Positions 31,030 through 40,602 of a stretch of 64,000 bases of DNA are shown in pieces. Source of the DNA: Synechococcus sp. 1G10 (lineage in GTDB: Bacteria; Cyanobacteriota; Cyanobacteriia; PCC-6307; Cyanobiaceae); assembly GCF_002252625.1 (NCBI RefSeq), contig NZ_NQKW01000002.1:186001-250000 (forward strand), in the 5' to 3' direction. The notes beneath the pieces were generated by a model. That model was not told where the DNA came from. It did no database searches and saw only the letters and a program-made list of their open reading frames with translations. Every line of letters starts with the position of its first letter. Position 1 is the stretch's first letter. The translations under genes were made by a program, and so were the position numbers.

Positions 31030-31134
31030 ACCGTTGCACCTCCTGCCCCAGGGGGCCAGACAGGGGGTCTGATCAGCTGCCGCAACATGCTGTTGTGACT
31101 TCCACCGCTGCGCTCTTCATCGCCGTCCTCGCCG

Positions 31135-31485
31135 TTGTCCGATCCAGCCGCTCCCTTCGCCCCGGCGCCTCTTCGTTATGAGGAGGTGATCACGTTGCTG
31201 CGCTCCCGCTGGCAGGCCTCCTACGACCTGCAGCTGGTCCAGCGCCGCGGGCGGTTGTACCTGCAGGTGATGTGGGCTTATCTCGAGCAGCAGTCTTTCC
31301 CGCTCGATGCTGCCGGCTACGAAGCCCGTCTGCGGGAGCTGGTGGAGGTGCTCAACAATCTCCAGGTGGCGGAGCAGGTGAGGGGGTGGCTGAGCACCAC
31401 GAAAGATCGGCCGCGGCTTGGCAAGGCGATGAGCCTGGCTCTGGAGCCGGCAGCGGATGGTCGCAGCAGTGAATTCCTGCTCTGA
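31135..31485 (+). CDS. DUF3067 family protein
   Basis: A 116-residue small helical/beta protein matching the DUF3067 pattern, with [23 protein letters not shown] near the N-terminus and the block [23 protein letters not shown] in the middle. DUF3067 proteins are cyanobacteria/plastid specific; function is unknown. The start is taken as TTG at 31135 (no ATG is available), so the N-terminal residues are uncertain. It sits between petC and tatC, an order I believe is common in cyanobacteria. Confidence 0.85.
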   Translation: MSDPAAPFAPAPLRYEEVITLLRSRWQASYDLQLVQRRGRLYLQVMWAYLEQQSFPLDAAGYEARLRELVEVLNNLQVAEQVRGWLSTTKDRPRLGKAMSLALEPAADGRSSEFLL

Positions 31486-31497
31486 CTTAAGGGCAGT

Positions 31498-32313
31498 TCA
31501 GGCGGGCTCGGGCCTCACCTGCTCGACCAGCGCCACCAGTGCCACCCCGATCAGGAACAGGGCCGTGATCGCTCCGGTGAGCAGCAACATCGTCACCGGA
31601 TCGGTGGAGGGGGTGAGCACGGCGCCGGCCAGGGCCGAGCCCAGCACCACCCAGCGCCAGGCCCCCAGCATCGTGCGGGATCCCACCAGCCCGAAGGCCC
31701 CGAGCAGCAGCTGCAGCACCGGCAGCTCGAAGGCCAGTCCGGTGGCCACCATCAGCAGCAGCACGAAGTCGAGGTAGCGCTCGATCGACCAGATCGGTTC
31801 AACCACATCGGCCCCGTAGTTCACTAGGAAGCGCAGAGCTGCCGGCACCAGCGCCCACCAGGCGAAGGCCAGGCCGGCGATGAACAGCACAGCTGATGCC
31901 GCAACCGCGGGGGCCACCAGTCGCCGCTCGCGCCGGGTGAGCCCAGGCAGCACGAAGGAAAGCAGCTCATAGAGGATGTAGGGGAGCACCAGGGTGAGTC
32001 CGGCGTAGCCGGCCACCTTCAGGGAGACGAACAGGAATTCGCCAGGTGCCAGTTGCAGAAAGCGCATGCCTACTGCCGGCACCTGCAGCACACGCACCAG
32101 GGGGCGCACCAGCACCAGACAGACGGCCGCCGAAACCACCAGGGCCAGCAGGCTGCGCAGCACGCGACGCCGCAGCTCCTCCAGGTGTTCCACCAGGGTC
32201 ATCTCCACTTCTGCGGGGAACTCATCCGGGCGGCTCACGCGGATGGGTGCCGGCGCGGGCAGGGCGGTTCCGGTGGCTCCGCCGCTGGCTGTGGATGGGG
32301 TTGGTTCGCTCAT
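31498..32313 (-). CDS. tatC: Sec-independent translocase subunit TatC
   Basis: A 271-residue, six-helix protein. The TatC N-terminal block MTLVEHLEELRRR is present after a disordered Pro/Ala-rich segment. TatC recognises twin-arginine signals, such as the one on the Rieske protein encoded nearby. The start overlaps rqcH by 4 bases. It is convergent with DUF3067, 12 bases apart. Confidence 0.96.
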   Translation of the reverse strand: MSEPTPSTASGGATGTALPAPAPIRVSRPDEFPAEVEMTLVEHLEELRRRVLRSLLALVVSAAVCLVLVRPLVRVLQVPAVGMRFLQLAPGEFLFVSLKVAGYAGLTLVLPYILYELLSFVLPGLTRRERRLVAPAVAASAVLFIAGLAFAWWALVPAALRFLVNYGADVVEPIWSIERYLDFVLLLMVATGLAFELPVLQLLLGAFGLVGSRTMLGAWRWVVLGSALAGAVLTPSTDPVTMLLLTGAITALFLIGVALVALVEQVRPEPA

Positions 32314-34109
32314 GGCCCTGGCTCCGCTGGGACCTTAGGCACAGATTCCGCCGTCGCGAGCCAGTGGGCGGCCCGCTCGGGCGATGCCCAGACCACCTCC
32401 CCTCCCTTGTGGGTCACGGTGCCGGCGGCAGCCCCGGCAAGTCGTTGCAGCTGATCGCAGGGCACCTTCAACACCGGCACCCTCACATTTTGACGAGCTC
32501 GGCTGAAGTGGGCGGCCAGATCAGCGGCCAGCTGGAGGTCGGCGTCGGCTGCCACAGAAGCTGAGGCCTTGAGCATCACATGACTGCCAGGGCATTCCTG
32601 GGCGTGGAACCAGAGATCACCTCGGCGGGCCTGGCGGATGCTGATCCACTCGTTCTGGCGGTGGTTGCGGCCCACCTGCACCCGCAGGCCGCCGGGCGTC
32701 AGCAGCTCCAGGGGGGAAGGGATGCTGGCCGGGCCTGGGCGGGGCGGACCGCGGCGGCCGGAGCGGCGCCCTTCGGTGCCCCCCCTGGCCAGCAGCTCCT
32801 CGCTCTCCTGCTCAAGGGCCTCCAGCTGGCTGAGGGCTTCCTCCAGGTCTCCGTACGGGTGGCCGCGGCCGGGGCTGATCTCAGGGCTGTGCAGGGCGAG
32901 GAAGGCCAGGCTGGCGTCGATCCGCTCCAGCTGGCGCTGATGGAGCTCCAGCCGTGGGGTGATCGAGACCACCGAGCGCCGCAGCCGCCGGGCACGTCGG
33001 TAGAGGGCCTGGGCCTCGGCCACCTGCTCGCGGCTGGGGGCCCCCAGACAGAGCAGCGCGTCGGCTTGGCGTCGCAGATCATCCCCGCTCTCCACCTGAT
33101 CGAGCAGGGCTTGCTGCTGCTGCCGCTGGCGTTCTTCCCGCTCCCGGGCCGCCAGCAGTTTCAGCTCCAGGCTCGCCCGGCGTCGCTGCAGTTCCCCCTG
33201 GCCGAGCCGCTGCCGGTAGTAGGCCGCCAGGGGGGCGTTCACGGGGCCTTGGCTGGCGGTGCCCCAGCAGCGGTAGTGGCTGGAGCCGCCAGAGCCAGTC
33301 GTGGAGTCACAGTCTTCCCAGCCGAAGCGCTCCTGCTCCAGGTCCTGCAGCCAGCGCTGCCAGTTCGCCCAGAGGTGATCCCAGTCCTCCTGCCTGAGTT
33401 CGCCCACCGGTTGGGCCAGCAACTCCACCGCCGGCACCGGCGCCCCATCGGCCAGCTGCAGCGCCAGGGCTGGACTGATCCCCTGGTAAGTCTGTTGCAG
33501 GGCCTGACGCAAGGACACCGGCACCAGCTGCAGCCGCCGCAGCCAGCGTTCCTGGGGCTCCTTGAGGCTGGGTGGATCCGACTGCAGGGCCGGTGGGCGT
33601 ACGTAGCTGGAGCCACTGGCGATCGGCCGCAGCCGTGACTGCTGCTCCCGTACCTGGCGGGCCAGGCTCACCACCCGCCCCTGGGCATCGAGCAGGAACA
33701 CGTTGCTGTGGCGGCCCATCAGTTCCACCACCAGACGGCGGCCACTGGGTTCCCCGGGCCGGGGCGCGAAATGCAGATCCACCACCCGCTCGAAGCCCTC
33801 CTGCTCGATCGCCACCAAGGCCAGCCCAGACAGGCCGTGATGGAGAACGCGGGCCAGGGTGCTGCCGTCCCCCTGCTTCGGCGGCGGATCGATCGCCAGC
33901 AATCGTGGGGCTGCTGCCAGCCAGCTGATCTCCAGCCAGCGCATCCCGCTCAGACCGCGCAGCCCCAGCTGCAGGGTGTGGGGATTGGGCTGCTGAGCCT
34001 TCTCGAAGCGTGCCGGCACCAGCAGGGGACGCAGCTCCGCCAGCACCGCCCGCAGGGTGGTGAGATCCATGGCCTGGATGGCCGGGCTTGGCTGGGTCTG
34101 GGGCGCCAT
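32310..34109 (-). CDS. Rqc2/RqcH-family (NFACT) protein
   Basis: A roughly 599-residue NFACT protein. The N-terminal NFACT-N domain starts at [16 protein letters not shown], a central HhH and coiled-coil region follows (long Arg/Leu/Glu/Gln runs, about 310-440), and the NFACT-R domain carries [14 protein letters not shown] and [17 protein letters not shown]. In bacteria RqcH binds obstructed 50S subunits and recruits tRNA-Ala for alanine tailing. Start uncertain: GTG at 34124, ATG at 34109 (with GGAG upstream) or ATG at 34070. Confidence 0.9.
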   Translation of the reverse strand: MAPQTQPSPAIQAMDLTTLRAVLAELRPLLVPARFEKAQQPNPHTLQLGLRGLSGMRWLEISWLAAAPRLLAIDPPPKQGDGSTLARVLHHGLSGLALVAIEQEGFERVVDLHFAPRPGEPSGRRLVVELMGRHSNVFLLDAQGRVVSLARQVREQQSRLRPIASGSSYVRPPALQSDPPSLKEPQERWLRRLQLVPVSLRQALQQTYQGISPALALQLADGAPVPAVELLAQPVGELRQEDWDHLWANWQRWLQDLEQERFGWEDCDSTTGSGGSSHYRCWGTASQGPVNAPLAAYYRQRLGQGELQRRRASLELKLLAAREREERQRQQQQALLDQVESGDDLRRQADALLCLGAPSREQVAEAQALYRRARRLRRSVVSITPRLELHQRQLERIDASLAFLALHSPEISPGRGHPYGDLEEALSQLEALEQESEELLARGGTEGRRSGRRGPPRPGPASIPSPLELLTPGGLRVQVGRNHRQNEWISIRQARRGDLWFHAQECPGSHVMLKASASVAADADLQLAADLAAHFSRARQNVRVPVLKVPCDQLQRLAGAAAGTVTHKGGEVVWASPERAAHWLATAESVPKVPAEPGP

Positions 34110-34176
34110 GGGCTGCCGCTCCACGCCGGAGCGTGCGGTGGGACCCCTCTACTCTGCTGGCCAGCCGAAGACCCCC

Positions 34177-34761
34177 ATGGGATCGCCTTCAACGCCAGGA
34201 CGGCTCACCGTGATCAGCGGCCCCAGTGGTGTGGGCAAGGGCACGCTCGTGGCGGCTCTTCTGCAGCGCCATCCCGATCTCTGGCTGTCGGTGTCGGCCA
34301 CCACCCGTGCGCCCAGGCCTGGTGAGATCGATGGAGCCAACTATCACTTTTTCGATCGCGAGCGCTTTGAGTACCAGGTGCAGGCAGGTGGCTTTCTGGA
34401 ATGGGCCGAGTTTGCCGGCAACCTCTACGGCACACCGCGGCCGCCTGTGGAGCAGCATCTGGCCCAGGGACGGCCAGTGTTGCTGGAGATCGAGCTTGAG
34501 GGGGCCCGTCAGGTGCGGCGCAGCTTCCCGGCTGGGTTTCAGGTGTTCATCAAGCCCCCCAGTTTCGAGGAGCTGGAGCGGCGCATCCGTGGAAGGGGCA
34601 CCGACGACGAGGAGGCCATCAAGCGGCGGCTGGCGCGCGCACGCCAGGAACTGATGGCCGAGGCTGAGTTCGACGCTGTGCTGGTGAACGCCGACCTTGG
34701 CGTGGCCCTGGAGGAGCTGGAGCTGCTGCTGGGGTTCGGTGATGCCTGCCATGTCCAATAG
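34177..34761 (+). CDS. gmk: Guanylate kinase
   Basis: A 194-residue kinase with Walker [10 protein letters not shown] (15-23), the GMP-binding [20 protein letters not shown], and [18 protein letters not shown], the lid-side Arg-rich block. It phosphorylates GMP to GDP with ATP. The frame is open further back to 34057, but ATG 34177 is right before the expected start. It is divergent from rqcH and its 3' end is 103 bases from psaJ. Confidence 0.96.
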   Translation: MGSPSTPGRLTVISGPSGVGKGTLVAALLQRHPDLWLSVSATTRAPRPGEIDGANYHFFDRERFEYQVQAGGFLEWAEFAGNLYGTPRPPVEQHLAQGRPVLLEIELEGARQVRRSFPAGFQVFIKPPSFEELERRIRGRGTDDEEAIKRRLARARQELMAEAEFDAVLVNADLGVALEELELLLGFGDACHVQ

Positions 34762-34807
34762 ACGAGACATGCGACGACTGGAACCCAAGGAGGGAGGAGC
34801 AGACATG

Positions 34808-34836
34808 AAAAAAGCGGCCTGTTGAAGGGCCGCTTT
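34808..34836 (-). terminator. Rho-independent terminator of psaF-psaJ
   Basis: Minus-strand hairpin AAAGCGGCC / GGCCGCTTT with 9 perfect pairs, followed by a run of six T. It lies 28 bases after the psaJ stop. On the plus strand there is only a three-T run after the stem, so it mainly serves psaFJ, with a possible weak role for gmk. Confidence 0.85.
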
Positions 34837-34864
34837 GAACGATCAATGAGGCCTGATGCAGGCT

Positions 34865-34981
34865 TCAGAGGGGGTGGATGATCAGATCCGGGAAGAAGCG
34901 GAAAATCTCGATGGTGATACCGGCCGTGAGCGTGAACCAGACGGCGGCAACAACGGGGGCGGTGGTGAGGAATTTCTTCAT
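34865..34981 (-). CDS. psaJ: Photosystem I subunit PsaJ (subunit IX)
   Basis: A 38-residue single-span membrane peptide starting [15 protein letters not shown] and ending [10 protein letters not shown]. The sequence pattern, with an N-terminal K-K-F-L and the aromatic C-terminal FRFFPDL, is PsaJ. It stabilises PsaF and helps bind chlorophyll at the rim of PSI. It lies 11 bases after psaF and before the strong terminator. Confidence 0.96.
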   Translation of the reverse strand: MKKFLTTAPVVAAVWFTLTAGITIEIFRFFPDLIIHPL

Positions 34982-34992
34982 GGGTCCAGGAA

Positions 34993-35472
34993 TCAGCGGG
35001 GGGAAACGGTCACTTTGGCGTCGGCTTCCACCATTTTTCCGCTGGCGAACTCACTGAAGGCTGCCAGGGGCCAGACGGCTGCGGACAGGGTGGATTTGAA
35101 CGCCAGGGGCAGATCGATCTGAATTTCACGCATGGTGGCGTCCTTGCTGCCGCGGATGGCAATCAGGTAGCTACGGCCGGCCCAGCCGATCGTGCCAGCG
35201 ATGTAGAGGAAGAGGAGGCCCGGGATGAGGAAATCAGCGGCATGGCTGAAGCGGCCATCAACGATCAGACGGGGCAGTCCATCGGTGCCACAGAGGGCCT
35301 GGCTGTAATTCGCGAACCGGGCCTTGGCCTGGTCGGTGGTGGCTTGGCTCGCCCGCTGCTGGAAACGGGTGCTCTCAGCACAGGGGGTCAGCCCAGCCAG
35401 ATCGGCGTGCGCCATGGGGGCGAAGCCGAAGATCAGGAAGGCTGAAATCAGAACAGCAAAGAGACGGCGCAT
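34993..35472 (-). CDS. psaF: Photosystem I subunit PsaF (subunit III)
   Basis: A 159-residue precursor with a signal peptide ending AHA at about residue 23, giving a mature start DLAGLTPC. The lumenal part has the [11 protein letters not shown]...[14 protein letters not shown] block with two Cys, then a transmembrane segment and a C-terminal membrane-associated end. PsaF docks plastocyanin or cytochrome c6 in PSI. A hairpin-rich leader precedes the start; psaJ follows after 11 bases. Confidence 0.98.
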   Translation of the reverse strand: MRRLFAVLISAFLIFGFAPMAHADLAGLTPCAESTRFQQRASQATTDQAKARFANYSQALCGTDGLPRLIVDGRFSHAADFLIPGLLFLYIAGTIGWAGRSYLIAIRGSKDATMREIQIDLPLAFKSTLSAAVWPLAAFSEFASGKMVEADAKVTVSPR

Positions 35473-35474
35473 CG

Positions 35475-35527
35475 TGTCCGGTGCTGGGATTAAGACCTGC
35501 CGGAAGGCAGGATGTCACAGCCGGACA
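35475..35527 (-). promoter_or_regulatory. Nested inverted repeats in psaF leader / psaF-tsaD spacer
   Basis: Outer arms TGTCCGG (35475-35481) and CCGGACA (35521-35527) are perfect complements, and inside them CCTGCC-GGAA-GGCAGG (35496-35511) forms a 6-bp hairpin with a 4-nt loop. It fills most of the 77-base divergent spacer. It may be a structured psaF leader or an operator; role is inferred. Confidence 0.4.
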
Positions 35528-35549
35528 GTAGGGGACTTCCCTGGAGCCC

Positions 35550-36614
35550 ATGCCCACCGTTCTGGCCGTCGAAACAAGTTGTGACGAGTCCGCCGCCGCC
35601 GTCGTGCGTGATCGTGACGTGCTCGCCAGCGCTGTGGCCTCCCAGGTGGAGGAGCACGCCCGCTGGGGAGGTGTGGTGCCGGAAATCGCCTCCCGGCGCC
35701 ATGTGGAGGCCCTGCCCCAGCTTGTGGAGCGGGTGATGGCGGAGTCGGGGCTGAACTACGACGATCTTGACGGAATCGCGGCCACGGTGGCGCCAGGGTT
35801 GGTGGGAGCCCTGCTGGTGGGATCGATCACTGGTCGCACCCTTGCCCGCCTGCACGGTCTGCCCTTTCTGGGGGTGCATCACCTGGAGGGGCACCTCTGC
35901 TCGGTACAGCTGGGGGAGCCCCTGCCACCAGGCCCGTACCTGGTGCTGCTGGTCAGCGGCGGCCACACGGAGCTGGTGCGAGTCGAGGGGGTCGGCTCCT
36001 ACCAGCGGCTCGGACGCAGCCATGACGATGCGGCCGGGGAGGCCTTCGACAAGGTCGCGCGGCTGCTGGGACTGGGCTACCCCGGCGGCCCCGCCATCCA
36101 GGCGGCCGCGGCCGCCGGCGATTCGAAGCGCTTCCCCTTGCCCAAGGGCCGGGTGTCCAGGCCAGAGGGTGGGTTCCATCCCTACGACTTCAGCTTCAGT
36201 GGTCTCAAGACCGCAGTGCTGCGGCTGGTGCAGCGCCTCGCGCAGGAGCCTCAGGAGCTTCCTGTGGCCGACATCGCCGCCAGTTTCGAGCGGGTGGTGG
36301 CTGAGGTGCTGGTGGAGCGCAGCTGCCGCTGCGCTCTGGATGAGGGGCTGGACACGGTGGTGCTGGTGGGCGGCGTGGCGGCCAACCGCCGCCTGCGCCA
36401 GACCATGGAGGAGCGCTGCGCCGCCCTTGGCCTGCAGTGGCGCGTCGCTCCCCTGGCCTACTGCACTGACAACGCCGCCATGATCGGCGTGGCAGCCGCG
36501 GCTCGCCTGGCCTGCGGGGCCCGTAGTGGCTGCGATCTGGGGGTGATGGCACGCCTTCCGCTCGAGCAGGCAGGCAGCCTTTACGAAATGCAGTCCGGTT
36601 GTAAGTCCCCTTAG
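35550..36614 (+). CDS. tsaD: tRNA N6-adenosine threonylcarbamoyltransferase
   Basis: A 354-residue ASKHA-family enzyme that makes the t6A37 modification on ANN-decoding tRNAs with TsaB/E. Start [19 protein letters not shown]; the metal-binding H-x3-H is His111/His115 (VHHLEGH). Further blocks are [10 protein letters not shown], the [11 protein letters not shown] region and [11 protein letters not shown]. It is divergent from psaF, and hli follows 33 bases downstream. Confidence 0.97.
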   Translation: MPTVLAVETSCDESAAAVVRDRDVLASAVASQVEEHARWGGVVPEIASRRHVEALPQLVERVMAESGLNYDDLDGIAATVAPGLVGALLVGSITGRTLARLHGLPFLGVHHLEGHLCSVQLGEPLPPGPYLVLLVSGGHTELVRVEGVGSYQRLGRSHDDAAGEAFDKVARLLGLGYPGGPAIQAAAAAGDSKRFPLPKGRVSRPEGGFHPYDFSFSGLKTAVLRLVQRLAQEPQELPVADIAASFERVVAEVLVERSCRCALDEGLDTVVLVGGVAANRRLRQTMEERCAALGLQWRVAPLAYCTDNAAMIGVAAAARLACGARSGCDLGVMARLPLEQAGSLYEMQSGCKSP

Positions 36615-36647
36615 AGTATTGACAACTCTGTCTTGGGACGAGGACAA

Positions 36648-36830
36648 ATGGCCCCTGCCGAGATCAGCGAGAACCTGCTTGAGCCAGTCGATGTCGACCC
36701 ACAGGAACTCAACGCCTGGCGCCGTGGTTTCACTCCCCAGGCTGAGATCTGGAACGGGCGCCTGGCCATGCTTGGCCTGTCTCTGGGATTGGCGACTCTG
36801 CTGCTGATCCGTCTGGTCACCCGCTCCTGA
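36648..36830 (+). CDS. High-Light-Inducible-type (HLIP) chlorophyll-binding protein
   Basis: A 60-residue protein with one helix. The chlorophyll-binding motif E-I-W-N-G-R-L-A-M-L-G matches ExxNGRxAMxG. A good Shine-Dalgarno-like GGGACGAGG is 6-14 bases before the ATG. The N-terminus (MAPAEISENLLEPVD) is soluble. HLIPs bind chlorophyll and carotenoid and protect against excess light. The gene follows tsaD by 33 bases and is convergent with pilT. Confidence 0.9.
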   Translation: MAPAEISENLLEPVDVDPQELNAWRRGFTPQAEIWNGRLAMLGLSLGLATLLLIRLVTRS

Positions 36831-36845
36831 GCGGCGTCGGCACCC

Positions 36846-38054
36846 TCAGCTGATCCTGCCGCGCAGGGTCTGGGCCAGCTCGTTCGGTTTGAGACTGTGG
36901 GAGAGCGCTTCGCGGGGATCCACCTGACCCTCTTCCACAAGTGCGGCCAGTGATTGATTGATGGTCTGCATTCCGTCAAAGGCGCTGCGGGCCATGATCT
37001 GCTCCACCTCGTCGAGATCCCCGCGCTGGATGTAGTCGCGGCAGGCTTCCGTATTGACCAGCAGATCGTGATAGGCCCTGCGCCGCCCGTCCACGGTGCG
37101 GATCAACCCCTGGGAGATCACCGCCAGCAGGGATTCCGCCAGCTCGCGGCGCATCTGTTCCTTACTGGCCGGATCGAACAGTCCCATGACCCGGTCCACC
37201 GTGCGAACGGCTGAATTGGTGTGGAGGGTTCCGAAGACCAGGTGGCCGGTCTGGGCGGCTTCAAGGGCGGTGGTGAGGGTGTCGCGGTCGCGGATTTCAC
37301 CGATCAGGATCACATCGGGATCCTCCCTAAGCGCCGCTCTCAGGGCGGTGTGGAAGTGCTTGGTGTGATGCCCCACCTCCCGCTGTCGAATCAGGCAGGT
37401 GCGGCTGGTGTGCACGAATTCCACCGGATCTTCGATCGTGATGACGTGCTTGGCTGCGGTTCGGTTGATCCAGTCGATCATCGCGGCCAGGGTGGTGCTC
37501 TTGCCGCAGCCCGTGGGGCCGGTCATCAGCACCAGCCCCTTCGGATAGTTGGCCAGCTGCTTCATCACCGGCGGCATCGCCAGTTGATCCAGGCTTGGCA
37601 CCTCTAACGGGATGAGCCGCAGCACCATCGCAGGGCCGCGCACGCTCTCCAGCAGGTTGATGCGGACGCGCGCGAAGGGGAATGCGTAAGCCCCGTCGAA
37701 GTCCAGGTCGCGACGGAAACGATCCAGGTCGGCGGGCTCGACGATCTCCTCCAGCCAGCGCCGGAATTGCTCCCGGTCGGTGGTGGGCCAGCCCGTGTTC
37801 ACCATCACCCCCTGGTCGCGATAGCGGGGCGTTTCGCCCACGCTGATGTGCACGTCGGAGAAGTCCCTGGCTTCGGCGATTGCCACGATCGCTTCAAGGC
37901 TGGGAGGCAGATCGCCGAAGGTCGGGCGCACGGATTCCGGCGTTGGATGGACCGAATCCACAGGGGCCGGAGCCGGCGGAGGTGGGGGCGGCAGCCTGAT
38001 TGCTGCGCCATCGACCAGGGCCTGGGGAGCGTTGCTGCTCTCGAGCGGGTTCAC
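36846..38054 (-). CDS. pilT: PilT-like twitching-motility ATPase
   Basis: A 402-residue secretion/retraction ATPase. Motifs are Walker A GPTGCGKST, the Asp box with TIEDPVEFVH, Walker B DVILIGEIRD and the His box (FGTLHTNSAV). A Pro-rich N-terminal tail precedes the ordered N-terminal domain at about residue 50. PilT retracts type IV pili. Start taken as GTG at 38054, as no ATG is near; the frame runs on to 38381 but has no typical domain. Convergent with hli. Confidence 0.93.
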   Translation of the reverse strand: MNPLESSNAPQALVDGAAIRLPPPPPPAPAPVDSVHPTPESVRPTFGDLPPSLEAIVAIAEARDFSDVHISVGETPRYRDQGVMVNTGWPTTDREQFRRWLEEIVEPADLDRFRRDLDFDGAYAFPFARVRINLLESVRGPAMVLRLIPLEVPSLDQLAMPPVMKQLANYPKGLVLMTGPTGCGKSTTLAAMIDWINRTAAKHVITIEDPVEFVHTSRTCLIRQREVGHHTKHFHTALRAALREDPDVILIGEIRDRDTLTTALEAAQTGHLVFGTLHTNSAVRTVDRVMGLFDPASKEQMRRELAESLLAVISQGLIRTVDGRRRAYHDLLVNTEACRDYIQRGDLDEVEQIMARSAFDGMQTINQSLAALVEEGQVDPREALSHSLKPNELAQTLRGRIS

Positions 38055-38159
38055 AGGTTGGCTGCGGCCAGTGCAAGCAGCATTGCTCGAAACTGAGCCC
38101 CTGTCACGGAAGAGCCTGCGGGCCCCCTTCCCTAGGATCCGAGCCACTGCCTCGCCCCC

Positions 38160-39284
38160 TTGTCCGCCACCGCACCGCTCGTGAGCATCGTGCTGGGCAC
38201 CCGGCCAGAAGCGATCAAGCTGGCGCCGGTGATCCTGGCTTTTCAGCGCGATCCAGGCTTCCGCACCCGGGTGGTGCTCACGGGTCAGCACCGGGAGATG
38301 GTGGCCCAGGTGATGGATCTGTTCGGGCTCACCCCTGACCGCGACCTGGCCCTGATGGCCCCGAAGCAAACCCTCACCCATGTCACCTGCGCGGCACTGC
38401 AGGGACTACGCGAGGAGTTCCTGGAGCATCGACCCGAGCTGGTGCTGGTGCAGGGCGACACCACCACCGCCTTCGCTTCGGCCCTGGCGGCCTTCTACGA
38501 GCAGATCCCCGTGGGCCACGTGGAGGCCGGGCTGCGTACCGACAACCTGCTCGATCCCTTCCCGGAGGAGGCGAACCGGCGCCTGATCTCCCAGGTGGCC
38601 CAGCTGCACTTCGCCCCCACCAGTGTCTCCGAGGCGAACCTGAAGGCGTCAGGCGTGGTGGGGCAGATCCTGGTCACGGGCAACACGGTGATCGATGCGC
38701 TGCTGCTGATGGCCGCCTCGGCACCCCTGCCCCAGGTCCCAGGTCTCGACTGGGAGCGGCAGCGGGTGATTCTGGCCACTGTCCACCGCCGAGAGAACTG
38801 GGGGGAGCGTCTCACCAGCATCGGAGAGGGATTCCGCCAGCTGCTGGACCGCCACCCTGACACAGCCCTGCTGTTGCCCTTGCACCGCAACCCCACGGTG
38901 CGGGAGCCCCTGCAGGAGCTGCTGGGCGACCATCCCCGCGCTCACCTGTGCGAACCGCTCGACTACGACGAGCTGGTGGGGGCGATCCGGGGCTGCACCC
39001 TGCTGCTCTCAGATTCCGGCGGTCTGCAGGAGGAGGCGCCGGCCCTGGGCAAGCCGGTGCTGGTGCTGCGGAGAACCACGGAACGGCCAGAAGCGGTGAC
39101 GGCCGGAACGGCACGCCTGATCGGCACCGACAGGGAGTCGATCGTGGACGAGGCCAGCCGGCTGCTGGACGATCCCCAGGCCTATGCCGCCATGGCCCAG
39201 GCCCGAAACCCCTTCGGCGATGGCCAGGCCAGTGGACGGATTCTCGAGGCCAGCAGGCGCTTCCTGAGGGGAGCTCCGAACTGA
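38160..39284 (+). CDS. wecB: UDP-N-acetylglucosamine 2-epimerase (non-hydrolysing)
   Basis: A 374-residue GT-B-fold enzyme. It begins VLGTRPEAIKLAPVI, the hallmark, and has VQGDTTTAFASALAAFY, GHVEAGLRT, HRRENWGERL, and SDSGGLQEEAPALGKPVLVLR. It converts UDP-GlcNAc into UDP-ManNAc for polysaccharide or teichuronic-type glycans. The start is TTG 38160 (MSATAPLVS); GTG at 38181 is an alternative. No glycan cluster is adjacent, except GT9 15 kb away. Confidence 0.94.
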   Translation: MSATAPLVSIVLGTRPEAIKLAPVILAFQRDPGFRTRVVLTGQHREMVAQVMDLFGLTPDRDLALMAPKQTLTHVTCAALQGLREEFLEHRPELVLVQGDTTTAFASALAAFYEQIPVGHVEAGLRTDNLLDPFPEEANRRLISQVAQLHFAPTSVSEANLKASGVVGQILVTGNTVIDALLLMAASAPLPQVPGLDWERQRVILATVHRRENWGERLTSIGEGFRQLLDRHPDTALLLPLHRNPTVREPLQELLGDHPRAHLCEPLDYDELVGAIRGCTLLLSDSGGLQEEAPALGKPVLVLRRTTERPEAVTAGTARLIGTDRESIVDEASRLLDDPQAYAAMAQARNPFGDGQASGRILEASRRFLRGAPN

Positions 39285-39302
39285 TCGGTTCTCTGGTCCC
39301 CG

Positions 39303-40499
39303 TCAGGAATCTCGCTTCTTCGCCCAGGGGGGCAGGTCGATGAACACCCTGGTGCCTTCCTTGAGACCTGTGATGATCTGTGTGTTGCGACCACTGCTCG
39401 AGCCCAGGGTCACCGGCTGAAAGCGGGGCTGATTGTCCTTGCCCACCAGCAGCACTCCCGGCCGTCCTTCCTCAGTCACCACCGCCACGGTGGGTATCAG
39501 GGTCTGTGGGGGAAGGCTGCCGGTCTGAAAGTCGATGTCGGCGGTCATGCCGATGCGCAGCAGGTTGTTGGGATCGCTGAGCGAGAGCTTCACCTCGAAC
39601 GACGTGACGTTGTTGTTTTTCACCGCCCGCGGTGCCACCTGGATCACCCGTGCTGCGAATCTCTTGTCGGGGAAGGCATCGACTCGCACGCTGGCGCTCT
39701 GGCCGATGCTGATCCGGCCGATGTCGTTCTCGGGAACCTTGGCGACCACCTCCAGTCCCTGGGCCAGCTCCACCACCGATGAGCTGGAGGCGCCGGCGTT
39801 GGCCGAGGCGGAGGTGGTGGGCGTCACGAAAGCGCCGGGATCGGCGAAGCGCTGGGTGATCACCCCACCGAAGGGGGCCCGGATCGTGAGCTCAGCGCGT
39901 TCCACCGTGCGCTGGTTGAAGCGCTTGCGAGCAACGTCGAGTGAGGCCCGGGCTGTGAGGGCACGGGTGCGGAAGGACACGATGTCGTCTTCGCTGATGG
40001 CCCCCTGCTCAAACAGCTTGAGGCGGCGTTCGTAGTCGGAGCGGGCGCGGCTCTCTTCCGCTTCCGCCAGGCGCACCTGAGCCTCGAGTTCCAGCTCCCG
40101 TTGGCGCAGGTCACCGCTGTCCATCAGGGCGATCGGCTGGCCCCTGCTGACCCGGTCGCCTTCATCGACGAACAGCGACTCGAGCACCCCGCCGCGCTTG
40201 GGGCTCACGTTGACGCTGCGGCCTGCCTCCAGCTCGCCACTGGCGCTCACCACACCCGGCAGGGTGCCGCGCTGGGCCACGACGGTGAAATCGGCCAGGT
40301 TGCTGCGCTTGGCGGCCTGGCGCTGGCGCTGCCAGACGGTCACACCGCCCACGACCACAAGCAAGGCCACGGCCCCGGCCGCCACTCGCCACCAGCGGCG
40401 TCGCGGAGCCGGGGCTACCGGCCCGGCTCCAGTTGTTGCGGATACGCCGGGGGTCAGCGGAGCCTGGGGCGGCTTCGGGGCTGGGGGTTGTTCGAGCAT
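39303..40499 (-). CDS. Membrane-fusion/HlyD-type efflux adaptor
   Basis: A 398-residue RND/ABC-type periplasmic adaptor. The first membrane segment lies at about 38-55; the barrel-sandwich (lipoyl-like) half reads GVVSASGELEAGRSVNVSP and the second half RAPFGGVITQRFADPG. A coiled coil spans about 130-210 (Arg/Glu/Ala/Leu-rich). The C-terminal beta barrel ends in a Gly-Leu-Lys-Glu-Gly turn. No pump or outer-membrane partner is adjacent. It ends 19 bases from wecB, convergent. Confidence 0.87.
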   Translation of the reverse strand: MLEQPPAPKPPQAPLTPGVSATTGAGPVAPAPRRRWWRVAAGAVALLVVVGGVTVWQRQRQAAKRSNLADFTVVAQRGTLPGVVSASGELEAGRSVNVSPKRGGVLESLFVDEGDRVSRGQPIALMDSGDLRQRELELEAQVRLAEAEESRARSDYERRLKLFEQGAISEDDIVSFRTRALTARASLDVARKRFNQRTVERAELTIRAPFGGVITQRFADPGAFVTPTTSASANAGASSSSVVELAQGLEVVAKVPENDIGRISIGQSASVRVDAFPDKRFAARVIQVAPRAVKNNNVTSFEVKLSLSDPNNLLRIGMTADIDFQTGSLPPQTLIPTVAVVTEEGRPGVLLVGKDNQPRFQPVTLGSSSGRNTQIITGLKEGTRVFIDLPPWAKKRDS

Positions 40500-40602
40500 C
40501 CGCGTGGCGATGGCCGTGCTCCATTCACTGCGACCAGTCTTCCTGGTGTTGCTCCCAGCTGTGGCCCTGTCCCCGGATGAGCCCCCGTCTAGATTTCGCC
40601 CC

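Noticed and set aside
36615-36647. TTGACA at 36619-36624 area upstream of hli as a -35 box
   Set aside because: No matching -10 at proper distance before the ATG; the short gap after tsaD fits read-through transcription better.
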